Source: Progne subis subis (lineage: Eukaryota > Chordata > Aves > Passeriformes > Hirundinidae). Taken from it: DNA of 64,000 nt. Under the pieces are notes generated by a model. That model worked only from the letters and a program-made list of their open reading frames with translations. It ran no database searches and was not told the DNA's origin. The DNA lies in the NCBI GenBank assembly GCA_022316685.1, contig JAKJHU010001521.1:1-64000 (forward strand), in the 5' to 3' direction. Positions 22,560-33,440 of the stretch are shown piece after piece (position 1 is the stretch's first letter; each line of letters starts with the position of its first letter). The translations under genes and the position numbers were made by a program.

Positions 22560-23190
22560 TCATGAAGGACAGAAATGGAGGCCAGGACTGTATAAAAACC
22601 TCTCAGAGACTCAGTGAGGGAAGGAAATTCCAAAGTAGCTTAAACACCTTGAGTATCTCAAAGTATTAATAAACCTCACTGAGTGACAATGCAAAGCTCT
22701 CAAGGGACTCATTAGAGCAGATATTGGAGGCCATGATTGCACAAAAACCTCTCAGAGACTTGGTGCCTCAAAGAAGTACTTAAATTACCCCTGAGTACCT
22801 TAAGGCATTAATGAGTCCCACGGAGTGTGGTAACTGGCTAAGAATCTCTAGGGACTAATTAAATCAGATAATTGGAGGCCATGATTGCACAAACCTCTCA
22901 GACTCAGTGTCAAAAAGAAGTTCCTTAATAAATTCTGAGCATCTTGAAGTCTTAAGGAGCCCCACTGATTTTTCTACTGTCCCAAGTTTAATTAGTCCCA
23001 AGGGACTAATTAAAGTAGTTAACTGAGGCCATGATAACAATTTTAAAAGGGAAAAAACCAAGTACCTTAAAACAACTGAATTACCTTGAAGCATTAATGA
23101 GCCCCACTGAGTGTTGTTCCTGACAAAGCCTCTCAAGGGGCTCATTAGAGCAGATAATTGGAGGCCATGATTGCACAAACCTCTCAAAGA
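22560..23190 (+). repeat. Tandem repeat, ~148-bp unit
   Basis: The word tggaggccatgattgcaca or a close variant begins at 22576, 22725, 22873, 23024 and 23159. Each unit also carries a ctcattagagcagata-like part and an aagcattaatgagccccac-like part. Non-coding. Confidence 0.75.
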
Positions 23191-23439
23191 CCCCCAGGAA
23201 AAAGCAAAAACCAAAACCCAAAGTCCTTTGATGCTCCCTCCTGGCAGCATTCAGAGCCCCCCCGGGCCATTGCTGACCAAGGCTCCCCAGGGACTCCTTC
23301 CAGCACATCCTTGAGGCCACTGGCATGTGAGGGGGATGCTGAGGGCAGCACAAGGGGCTGACAGTGCCCAGCCTTGCTGGGGCTGTTGCCAGGAGGCCCC
23401 AGGGCCTCAGGACAAGGTGTCTCCTCACAGCCCCTTGGT

Positions 23440-24330
23440 GGCACAGAGGCTGCTGTGCCCCAGGGACACCAAGACTTGGCTTCTCTTTGTCCCCACCTGT
23501 CATCACTGCCTCCAGTTCTCTGCTCTGCCTGGGGCCTGGGGACACTTTCTCTGTCCTGTCCCTCAGTGGCACCCATTCAAACTTCAAGAAACTTTGGAGA
23601 TTGGTTCTAACTTGGAATTCTTGAGAGGTTTCTTCAGCTGCCTCTCAGGGACTGATGTTTCAGGGCCTCAGCACAAAGCCCCAAGGAGGGTCATTAAAGT
23701 CCTTGTGCTGTGTCTGTGCTGCTGAGCTGGGCTGGGCTCCTGGCACAGAGGCAGCTCCTGGCAAGCCAAGAAGAGCTTCAAAAACACATCTCTCATTGTG
23801 AGCAACTCTTCTCCCAGCCCAGCAGGGCTGGGGCACTGCCTGCAGCCACCCCGGGCACAGCACACAGGCACAGAGAGCTGCAATCACTCAGGGCTGGGAA
23901 GGAGCTGAGAAGAGACTGTTGGGAGAATCACTCCCAGCCCTTGGCACAGGAACCTCTGGCTGCAGGACAAGGCAGCTGCAGCTCCTGCAGTGATCTCCTA
24001 AAGCTGCATCATCCCAATGCCTACAGACTCTGTGAGTACATTCTCTGATTATCTCTTGTGGAGAGCAGCCAGGGGTGCCCAGGGCTGTCCTGCAGAGCAG
24101 GGTCCTGCAGCCCAGGGCGCTGTGCTGGGCCAGGGACTCTGCTGCCTGCCAGGGACAGCTCTCAGCCAGCCCTGGGAGCTGCTGCACAGCACTGGGGAGA
24201 AGCTGTGGGGGGAAGGAGCCGCCCTGAGCAGGGCAGGTGCTGCTGCTGCTGAGAGGTGCTGTGTGGGGCAGGGCTGCTCCCAGCTCCAGACCAGCCTGGG
24301 CACAGCTCCGGAGGACACTTCCCAAAAGGA
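23440..24330 (+). repeat. 5' flank block of the second OR copy
   Basis: Collinear with 960-1700 and 46735-47480 but clearly more diverged than those two are from each other. After 24330 the sequence departs from the other OR blocks until just before the receptor exon. Confidence 0.7.
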
Positions 24331-24981
24331 GGTAAGCCTGGGATTGCTGTAAAGATCTGGAGCTTTCCTGAGGAGTGTTTTCAGATTCCTGCTTGGAGCA
24401 GGATGGAGAAGTTGCAGGTGGTGATAAAAGAATTTTGCTTTTTATACATTTTTCATATATGCATAGCTCTGATAACTGCTATTATATAGTTATAAATCTA
24501 TAATCCTTAATTAACTCTATTCAACTACTATTACATACTTATATCAGTGTAATCCTTGATTAACTCTAGTACATTACTCTCTCTTAGATTTTAGAACAAT
24601 AAGCAGACCTTCTAAATACATTCCAGAAATACTGTATAGTTTTACTATCAGGAAGAGAACCTACAAGAAGAACATTTGGTTTTTAACCAGAGTGTGAGCA
24701 ATCATAAAAAAAAAAAAAAAAAAAAAAGGCAAAGAAGACCTTTGAAGGCTTCTTTGGAAGAAATGGTCCTCCTCCAATGGGTTTACCCAGGGGTGTGTAA
24801 CTGGGGCAACTGAATCTCGTATTGGATGTCCCTGTTAATTATCCTAATTAATCAACATTAATAAATGGTCCAAATCAGGGACTGGGTGTGCCCCATCCCC
24901 ACTGGCACTCCTGGAAGCTTCCAATAAAGGTCTGGGTTTTACTTTTCTGTTCTAACGCTGTTACAAGGGTGGTTTTGTTGT

Positions 24982-25034
<53 letters not shown>

Positions 25035-25140
25035 CTCTTTTGACTATAGGCAACAGGAGGATGAGAGAAACAAAACAGGAATTGAAATCACAAAATCACA
25101 GAACATTCTGAGTTGAAAGGGACACACAGGATCATCAAAG
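24331..25140. other. AT-rich insert with poly-A, poly-T and an LTR-like piece
   Basis: A run of 22 A (24706-24727) and one of 50 T (24985-25034) bracket about 255 bases that contain caataaaggtctgggtttt and a U5-like end, perhaps an LTR remnant. 25085-25140 is a short minus-oriented CR1 tail (aatcacagaacattctgag). 24390-24700 is AT-rich without a gene. Confidence 0.45.
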
Positions 25141-26702
25141 GAATGTTTTAACATTTACAGGGACTCCAGAACTGTGACTTTGGGTGGTCAGTCTCTGTGC
25201 TGGGAGGCTCCTAAAGGGCCTTCAGCCACTCCTCTGCCCTGGGCAGCTCCAGCATCACCTTTGCAGGGCCCAGCAGGGCTCTCCTGAGCTGCCCTTGCCC
25301 CTGCAGACAGAGCCTGCCCCAGGCAGGGCCCTGCAGACAGGCAGGTTTCTGTAGGGCCGGGCCCAGGGCACAGAGGGTGGGATGGGCTCTGTGAGCGCTG
25401 GCAGGGACAAGGCTCCTCTCAGCAGGGAAATGTCCAGGCACAGGGAGATGCTCAGGGAAGGAGAGGGGGCTGAACAGAGCAGTGCTGGGGGCAGGAGGGC
25501 ACTGTTGGTGTGTGGGAGGTGCCGTGCACAGCTGGCTACGGGAACACTGTCCTGAGCGCCCGGCTGTCTGTGCCCTGCCCTCCCAGGCACAGCACCACAA
25601 CATCTTCTCTTGTTTCTGCCCTCCCCCTGATCTTGTCACTGTCATCCTGGTGCTCTCAGGGAGGCTCTGGCATTTGCAGCAGCTGAGTCAGGCACTGCCC
25701 TTGGGATTGCTGCCAGGCAGCTGTGTCCATGGGAATGGGGTGTCCAAGCTTGCCTGTCACCTGTGGGGCTGTGGGCAAAGCAGTGCATGGGAAAGGGGAA
25801 TGAGCTGAGCCCCTCCCTGAGATCCCATCATGGGCACACCGGGGATCTCCCTTGCTGTGTCCTTCCAAGCTCTGAGCTGCCCTCCTGGCTGCAAATATGT
25901 GCCAAGCCTCTGGGAGTTCCCTGAATGTCCCCATGGGAAGTGCAGAGATGCCAGAGCTGAGGAAATGCTGTTGGGTTTGCCAAGGGAGCCTGTGAGTGTC
26001 CTTGGCAGAAGGCGTTGCTGAGCCCTTGTCCAGAGACCTTTGGAGAGGCTGAGACATTCAGGGATCCCTCTGCTCTGGGCAGGGTCTGGTTTATCCCAGG
26101 GTGACACGGGAGTGTGATTGTGCTCTGATTGCAGCCAAAGCTGCAAACCCAGGGCAGTTGGGAACAAGCCCATCCAGCCCCTCCCCTTCCCTGAGCCCCA
26201 GGGAATCCTTTGCCTCTCCCATCTCTCAGTGGCAAACTCTGAGTGCAGCAGAGATGCTGGGGATTTCTGACCTCAGAGAATCAGGAATGAAGTGTGGGCC
26301 GGAAAACACTGGCTAAAATTGATTCCTTCCTGCTCTCCATGCCTTTTAGAAGTGGGAGTGCAGATGGGAAAAAGCCTTTCTGCATTAGGAGTGGTTCCAC
26401 TGAAAAAACCAGAAGATCCAGCCTTGTCCCTCAGCCACATGGCCACAAACCCAGGGCAGCGGGGCAGGGATGGCTCCTGGAGAGCCCCCACGCACAGGCC
26501 TGGCTGCTCCTGGCACACTCAGACAGCACAACTGGAGCTCAGGCAGGGACCTGGGTGAAGGTTTTCCCAGAGCAAGAACAAGGGTGGGTGAGTCACAGTG
26601 GGACCGTCTACAGGGAATGGCCCAGGTTTGGCTCAAAGCAGCCTCTGCTGACTTGTCATTTTCCTTTATCCATGAACAGGTCCCCATGGGCAGCCACAGC
26701 AA
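25141..26702. other. 5' flank of the intact OR; no gene recognised
   Basis: GC-rich frames on both strands have no recognisable domain. Just ahead of the receptor, ttcctttatccatgaacag ends at a probable splice acceptor; the 27 bases after it differ from the other OR copies, so this copy may use a different 5' exon. Confidence 0.45.
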
Positions 26703-27632
26703 ATGTCCAACAGCAGCTCCATCAGCCACTTCCTCCTGCTGGCATTGGCAGACACGCGGCAGCTGCAGCTCCTGCACTTCTGCCGCTTCCTGGGCATCTC
26801 CCTGGCTGCCCTCCTGGCCAACGGCCTCATCATCAGCGCCGTAGCCTGCGGCCACCTCCTGCACACGCCCATGTTCTTCTTCCTGCTCAACCTGGCCCTC
26901 ACCGACCTGGGCTCCATCCTCACCACTGTCCCCAAAGCCATGCACAATTCCCTCTGGGACACCAGGACCATCTCCTACACAGGATGTGCTGCCCAAGTCT
27001 TTCTGATTTTCCTCTTCCTTGCATCAGAGCTTGCCCTCCTGACCATCATGTGCTACGACCGCTACGTGTCCATCTGCAAACCCCTGCACTACGAGACCCT
27101 CCTGGGCAGCAGAGCTTGTGCCCACATGGCAGCAGCTGCCTGGGCCAGTGCCTTTCTCTATTCACTGCTGCACACAGCCAATACATTTTCCCTGCCCCTG
27201 TGCCATGGCAATGCCCTGGGCAAGTTCTGTGAAATCGCACACATCCTCAAACTCTCCTGTTCCAAATCCCATCTCAGGGAACTTGGGCTTCTTGCAGTAA
27301 GTGCCAGTTTAGCATTTGGTTGTTTTGTTTTCATTGTTTTCTCCTATGTGCAAATCTTCAGGACTGTGCTGAGGATCCCCTCTGAGCAGGGACGGCACAA
27401 AGCCTTTTCCACCTGCCTCCCTCACCTGGCTGTGCTCTCTCTGTTCCTCAGCACTTCCATATTTGCTCACCTGAAGCCCTCCTCCATCTCCTCCCCATCC
27501 CTGGATCTGGCCCTGTCAGTTCTGTACTCAGTGGTGCCTCCAGCCCTGAACCCCCTCATCTACAGCCTGGGGAACCAGGAGCTCAAGGCTGCAGTGTGGA
27601 GACTGATGACTGGATGGTTTCAGGAACATTAA
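26703..27632 (+). CDS. Olfactory receptor family 14-like, intact (309 aa)
   Basis: Odorant receptor GPCR, seven helices, expected in olfactory cilia and coupled to Golf by family knowledge; the ligand is unknown. The start is the ATG after the acceptor, giving an NSS glycosylation site at residue 3. Motifs: TM1 about 22-47, LHTPMFFF at 53-60, Cys95 at the start of TM3, CYDRYVSICKPLHY from 117, loop cysteines 167, 176 and 186, KAFSTCLPHL at 233-242, [11 protein letters not shown] at 279-289. The length of 309 is normal. Two oddities: one residue is missing beside loop Cys176 (GKFCEI against GQFFCEI in the other copies), and the usual Arg after NPLIYSL is Gly290. It is the only OR in the window open throughout. 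Very similar to the avian clade annotated as OR14; the exact orthologue cannot be told. Confidence 0.92.
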   Translation: MSNSSSISHFLLLALADTRQLQLLHFCRFLGISLAALLANGLIISAVACGHLLHTPMFFFLLNLALTDLGSILTTVPKAMHNSLWDTRTISYTGCAAQVFLIFLFLASELALLTIMCYDRYVSICKPLHYETLLGSRACAHMAAAAWASAFLYSLLHTANTFSLPLCHGNALGKFCEIAHILKLSCSKSHLRELGLLAVSASLAFGCFVFIVFSYVQIFRTVLRIPSEQGRHKAFSTCLPHLAVLSLFLSTSIFAHLKPSSISSPSLDLALSVLYSVVPPALNPLIYSLGNQELKAAVWRLMTGWFQEH

Positions 27633-29203
27633 AATGATGGCAAATTTCTGAAAAACACTTGGAATAAAAGTCTTGATAGACTGGTTTTGTTATGGTTTTT
27701 TTTTTTCCCTTAGATTTACATTTTTAATATTGTCCAGAAAAGTCAAGACAATCCTTGGGCCATTTATCATTTTGTTTCTTTCCACCTTCCCTGTGGCCAC
27801 AGACGGTGTCAATAAGGGGCTGCACTCTTGGTGGCTTTAAAGGAACTCAAGGATCTCGCAGCCATGCTTTCTGCAGAGATCCCCCTTTTTTTCCCTTCTC
27901 TGCAGCTGCAGCAGCAATGTCTGTGTGCAGAGCTGGGGGCAGATCAGTGCTGGCACAGCAGCTGTGCCCAGGAGCAGCAGCACTTGGTGTTGCCAGTGCT
28001 GCTCCCGTGGCCCTGCCCCGCTGCCCTCCTGGCCCTGCTGTTGCTGTAGGGCCTGAGTGCTCTCGGGGCCGGGCACAGTGCTGGGGGTGGCAGTGCTGGG
28101 GCTGCAGCAGGGACAGGCCATGGGCACTGCTGGGGCAGCGCTGATGCCTCAGGGCAGGGCCTGGGGGCTCCAGGCTCCTTGCCCAGGCTCTCTCCAGAAC
28201 ACCCCCAGGCCAATGCTCAGCAGAGAAAAGCCCCATGAGCAGCCCCAGGGTGGCCGTGGGCAGGCTGGGGGCAAACAGCATGGCTGGGGCTCTGAAAGGT
28301 GCCTGGGGGAGACGGGCAGGAGCAGCAGAGCAGGGGCTGATCCATCCCTACTGCGCTGGACACCCCAGGGCAGCGTCCCAGAGCATCCTCATGCACCTGC
28401 CAACAACATCCCCCCTCTGCAGCCCTGGCCTCTCCCCCAGCTCACACAGGTGCCGCATCCTTGCAGGCACAGACACGGCAGCACTGGCTCAGGAGCCCCT
28501 GTGTGCACTGCCCAGAGCAGGCGTGAGCACCCCCATGGTGTTGGTGTGGGGAGATGAACCTGAGGGAGCACAAATGCCATCAGCCCCTGGGGCCAGGAAG
28601 GGCTGGGGGCCAGCAGGGAAACCACTCAGGTTTGTGGTGGCCTCTGAAGTCAGCCAGAAAGTTTGTTCCCATGAGCTGTGAGTTTCCTGTGCCACTGCAG
28701 ATGTTGTTGCTCAAAGCCAGGGCTGCCTGGCAGCCACCCCTAAACTGCCCTCAGCATTTCCTTTGCTTCACCTTGGCTTTCTTTACTCTTCTTGATACAA
28801 ATTTCCTTCTACTGCCCACCTCTGTTCCCTTCTCATCCCACCCTGGTTGCCTATTCCTGTCTGACCCCACTCCCCACGTCAGTTCCTGCATTCCCGGCAC
28901 CATGGGAATGTCCCTTGAGGAGCAGGATCATCCTCCAAGTGCTTCAGGAATTGTCTGCAACCTCCTGCAGTGCCTCGTGCTGCTCCCTTGACAGAGGCAC
29001 CACAGGCCAGGGGGGCACATCTGGGCTGCTGTGTCTGGCTGTGGGGCTCCCTGTTCTGGGGAAGGAGGAGGAGCTGCAGAGGCTCTGCAGGACTGACAGG
29101 ATGGGCTTTGGGGCTGTGAGGAGAACCAGAGGCACCTGGGCTGCTGGACCTTCTGGAGAGGAGGCCCAGGGCTCATCCTGCAACTGCTGCAAGGGTGATT
29201 TCA
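27633..29203 (+). other. 3' flank of the intact OR
   Basis: AATAAA near 27664 follows the stop. The rest matches the 3' flanks of the other OR blocks (3272-4845, 49058-50636). No separate gene. Confidence 0.6.
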
Positions 29204-29535
29204 GAGAATCACAGAATCAGCCACGTTGGAAAAGACCTTGGACATCATCAAGTCCAACCTTTGCCCTGACACTGCCTTGTCTCCCCTGAGCCTCCTCTTC
29301 TCCTGGATAAACAACCCCAGCTCCCTCAGCCACTCCTCACAGGACTTGTGTTCCTGTCCCCTCACCAACCTTGTCCTTCTCTGGACACACTCCACCCCCT
29401 CCATGTCCTTCTTAAATTGAGGAACCCAGAACTCCACACAGCACTCGAGGTACTGCCCAAACAGTGCCAAGCACAGGGGAAGGATCACTGCCCTGCTCCT
29501 GCTGACCACACTGTTCCTGATCCATAGGAGTGCCA
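29204..29535 (-). mobile_element. CR1 LINE fragment
   Basis: Same insertion, at the same place in the OR module, as 4846-5165 and 50637 onward, so it entered before the module was duplicated. The minus-strand frame shows the CR1 pattern CVQRRTRLV and LRELGLF. Confidence 0.82.
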
Positions 29536-29687
29536 GGGTTGGATGAGGGAAATTGTGGGGAGGGGTGGGGACAAAGTCTGATTTATCATCAGTCATGAAG
29601 GGTCTTGATTTTCATATCAATTTAGACTGCTTTTAATGTGCTGAGGATCAATATCAATCGGACATTGTAGATATCAATCTATAAATA

Positions 29688-30531
29688 TGTACTAAATGAA
29701 AATAATTCATGGTAATTGTAATCATATCAATATTTTGAAAATATATATTTTAGAATATACTTGTAATAAAGTAGTAAAGGAAAAAGTAGATGTGATTAGC
29801 GTTACAAAGCAGATGGGCCCCTTGGCAGATGCTACATGAGAAAAATAAGATACAGGATGCAGTTTGAGATAAGCAAGAGTTTCAAAGCTGGATTGGCCAA
29901 AGCTGGGACTACTCCAAGGTAGGGAGATGGGCCCTTTACAGATGTGATGGGATACAGGATGTCTTAAGATAGAACTGGCCTTGAGATGGACAGAGTTGGG
30001 ACTATTCCAAGGTGGGGAGTTTGGGTGGTGGTTTGATCCATGAAATAATCACTTTTTGGAACAAAATGCTTAGTTATGTATATCACAAAACTCAGAGTGC
30101 ACGCACAACCAGTAAGGTTATTCATAGGATGAGTGGAAGATGATGAGCCTTCACCTGAAGAAGACCACCAAAAAGCCAAGAAGACCCCCTAACAATGAGT
30201 GGAGCATGTGCTAAGGAGTACAGTGACGTAGATTTCACAAATTAAAAATAGGAGAAGATTTGCAAGAAATATTAATGAATTTGTATTAGCATACAGTGTA
30301 TAAATCTAAGTTGGAATACTTTGTTTTGTACATGAGGTAGGGTGAGAACCCCCCCTCCATACCCAGTCGTTTTTGCTTATGCTTTATCCGAACATTACTT
30401 ATCTTTAATTAATCACTGCCAATTTTTTTGTATATGCTTGATTATAAAATGCTACTTAAAAAAAATTGCATTGCTGCTAAATTCAACTTTGTTGCTTCTT
30501 AAATTAGACATATAGAGCTTCATTTATAACA
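29688..30531 (+). mobile_element. 5' LTR of the large ERV
   Basis: Starts TGTACTAAATG and ends ataaca. A run of a's near 30458 stands where the 3' LTR has AATAAA. A frame-free region otherwise. Confidence 0.82.
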
Positions 30532-30534
30532 ATT

Positions 30535-30552
30535 TGGTGCTGAAACCTGGGA
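30535..30552 (+). promoter_or_regulatory. Primer-binding site, tRNA-Phe type
   Basis: TGGTGCTGAAACCTGGGA lies three bases after the 5' LTR. It differs at two C-to-T positions from the sequence complementary to the 3' end of tRNA-Phe. Other common retroviral primers (Pro, Lys, Trp, Leu) fit worse. Confidence 0.75.
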
Positions 30553-31007
30553 ACTCCAGCCTGGGGAAGGACGGCTAGTCTCGGGAAGGAGCTCCCCACC
30601 AGCTCTTTAAGGTGGTCCCGAGGTTAGACTTCCTTGGAGAAGGAGTTCCAATTACGATTATGCATCAGCAAAGGAAGCCAGCAATAGGAGGCACACACCA
30701 ACACTGCCATTGGAGTGCCAGCTAAGGTAAAGGCGCCTGTAAAATGTCTTGTGCACAAGAACTGCGTGGGAAAGTGGACTGTGTAAGTACCACAGGGGTT
30801 GGGCAGGCAGGCGGCTGTGTGTTTGTGTGTGTTGTAGAATATCTAAAATGGGGGCTGGTAGCCCAGACCCCTGAAGCAAGTGTGAACCTCCCAGTACCTG
30901 CGTTTTCAGCTCTCTGTGAGGAGACCAGCCGGGAAAGGAGGGAAGTGAAAGAGAGAACGAGTGCTCTGGGGCAGCCTGCCTATCACTTCGGGACCCCTCC
31001 CCAAGAT

Positions 31008-31334
31008 TGTGAAATCATACGGGGAGGGCTTCAGGTGATAGGTCACCTGGGGGGAATTCCTTTGGCCCTTGATTTTAGTGGTCCGAGGCTTGGGGGTGGG
31101 CACACCTTGTTACCTCCTGAATCCCCTGATTTGTTGTCTTGTTGTATCCTCCCTGGAGCCCTCCCCCAGTTAAAAGGTGGCGGAGAGAGATTCAAGCTCT
31201 CTGCTCTCGCTCTCTGGCCTCTCTGGCCTGAGGTTTGGACCAGCTGAGGACTTCCCGCAGCTCGGCCTGAATAAACATCTTTTAACCTGCTAAGCTGAGA
31301 GCCATCCTTTTCTGCTGCCGTCACTGTCACAACA
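31008..31334 (+). mobile_element. Possible second LTR inside the ERV leader
   Basis: Begins TGTGAAATC, has gttaaaaggtgg near 31169 as a TATA-like site, aataaac near 31270 and ends gtcacaaca. This layout resembles a solo LTR of another family nested in the leader. No target duplication was found, and it might instead be part of the leader itself. Confidence 0.4.
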
Positions 31335-31899
31335 CTATTTAGTCCAGCTGCTGCTGAGAAGCCGAGCCAGCAGGTAAAGATAACCTGCGTGCCTATCTGA
31401 ACTGGGAACAACTTGTAGCTGTGCAGATCTGAGCCAGCCAGAGGCAGGTGTCCGCCCGGTGCGAAATTCCCTGGGAGGGACTGGCAGGGAGGGTCCCCGG
31501 CCCAAGAACCCAGGGGAAGTCCTCGAGGAGAAGGGAGCGATCTGATTGCTGGGCAAGGTGAATAAGGAGGGGAGCAATTGAGTCAAGTTCAATTTCTTTG
31601 AGAAGTAAATACTTGGTAACTTTAGTACGCGACTAAGAGGGATTGCAAGGGGAAGTGGCTAGAAGGATATAGTCAGGGAAGACAGATTGGGAGAAAGATT
31701 GGAATTAGGCATGAGGCAAACAGTTGGCAAAAGACAAGATAGTGCAACAGAATAATAAGTGAGAGAATTGAAACATGAAGTGAGAGAGGGAGACCAAGAT
31801 TCTCCTGGAACCAGAGGTTTTCTTGATTTGTTGCCACCAAAAACGGAGTCCAAGCAAGAGTAACTCCTTAGACCTAGGAGCTGCGAATTATGAAGGAAA

Positions 31900-33440
31900 T
31901 TCACAAGAGCCTGGTATACCTGGGAACTGTGAGGGGGTTCTCAGAAGGGGAACATCCCTCAGGACAGTCCACTGGGGATAATGTTATGATACTGGGATGC
32001 ATGGGAATCCCAAAGAGGAAAAAGCAAGCAGAAGATGATTAACTATTGCATGTTTGAATGGACAAAGGAAATGATCTGGAAAGATAACTTATATTGGCCA
32101 AAGTCCAGATTGTTTGAAGATTGGATTTGCCAGGCTTTGAATTTTAATGTGAATTCCAAAGAACCTTTTAATCAGGAAGAAAGCAAATACACTGCTCTGT
32201 GGCTTCCCAGGGGAAAGGATGAATTTGTCACTCGGAGGCAGGGAAGAAAAGGTCATCTGTTGTATCCTTTACAAACTTGAGGGCAAGCAGCCAAAAAGGA
32301 CAGACACGAGCCCTAGGATCCATTAGATCACCTCCCAGCCCCTTATAGGCAACCTAATCAGCCCGTTCAACCCCAAGCCCCTGAGGGTCCTCCTGTAAAT
32401 GCAAACGCACCCCCTATTCAGGAGGAGCCAGTAGCACATGGAACTAGAGGGGAGGGGATGGGGAGAAGTGATGATGGGGATGGGGAAGCAAAAATGGAAG
32501 ATGAACTGTACCTGCTTAGAAAAGTTCCAATGGCAAATCCAGAACAGAGACCTATTGGTGATGTGAGTGTTCCCTGAACACAGGGGATGTTAGGGAGTTT
32601 AAGAAGGAGATGGGCAGGCTGCTAGAGGATCCTCTTGGAGTGGCAGAGAGATTAGATCAGTTCTTGGGGCTGAATACATACACCTGGGTGGAACTGCAGT
32701 CTATCTTAGGAATCTTGTTTACCATGGAAGAAAGAGAAATGATTAGACATTCAGGAAAGAGGGTTTGGGATACAGAATGTCAGGGGCCAGACCAGGGGGA
32801 TCAGAAATGGCCTATGCAAGATCCAGGCTGGAATAATCAGAATGAAAGACACAGGCAGAACATGAGTGAACTCCAGTGGATGATAATCTGAGGAATCTGG
32901 GAAGCAGTTCCCAAGGGCAGAATATAAGGAAAGCTCTAAGTGAGCACCAAGGGAAGGATGAACCCCTGGCAGACTTGGTCAGAAAGGCTAAGAAAAGCCT
33001 TGCAGTTATATTCAGGTGTAGACCCCGATACTGCAGCAGGACAGGGTCCTTTTGAAAACACAATTTGTAGTTTAGTTCTGGGGGCACATCAGGAGAAAGC
33101 TGGAAAAAGTAGAAAATTGGCAGGATAGGGGGCTTCAGGAATTGTTAAGAGAAGCACAGAAAGTGTATGTGAGAAGAGGTGAGGAGAGGCAAAAGACAAA
33201 AACACAGATTTTAATGGCAGCAGTCAAGGAAACACAGACAACCATGAATACAGAGAAGTGCTCAGGAAAGAACAAACAACAAAAAAGGCAGGTCCCACCT
33301 CTGGGGATACGAGACCCACGTGTTTTTCCTGTCACCAGAAAGGACCCTTAGAAACTTCTTGTCCTGCCTCCAGAAGCACAGGACCCACTTGTTTTATTGC
33401 CACAAAAAGGGACATCTACAAAATTCTGTAGAAAGAGGCA
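31900..33440 (+). pseudogene. gag: ERV gag remnants
   Basis: Pieces in several frames. 32035-32280 has a matrix-like pattern (DWICQALNFNVNSK). 32300-32400 is proline-rich. 32610-32880 resembles the gamma capsid (LDQFLG, then TWVELQSILGILFT and EEREMIR). 32930-33060 fits the region after the major homology motif. Near 33385-33430 a nucleocapsid zinc knuckle is legible as YCHKKGH with its outer cysteines damaged. Stops and shifts separate all pieces. Confidence 0.65.

Noticed and set aside
22560..23190. CRISPR-like array
   Set aside because: Vertebrate context and diverged 148-base units with no short repeat-spacer structure.
25211..25645. 144-codon minus frame near the intact OR
   Set aside because: No recognisable domain; composition and the opposing open frame suggest chance.
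26294..27232. 312-codon frame overlapping the intact OR
   Set aside because: It reads the OR exon in the wrong frame from the middle onward.
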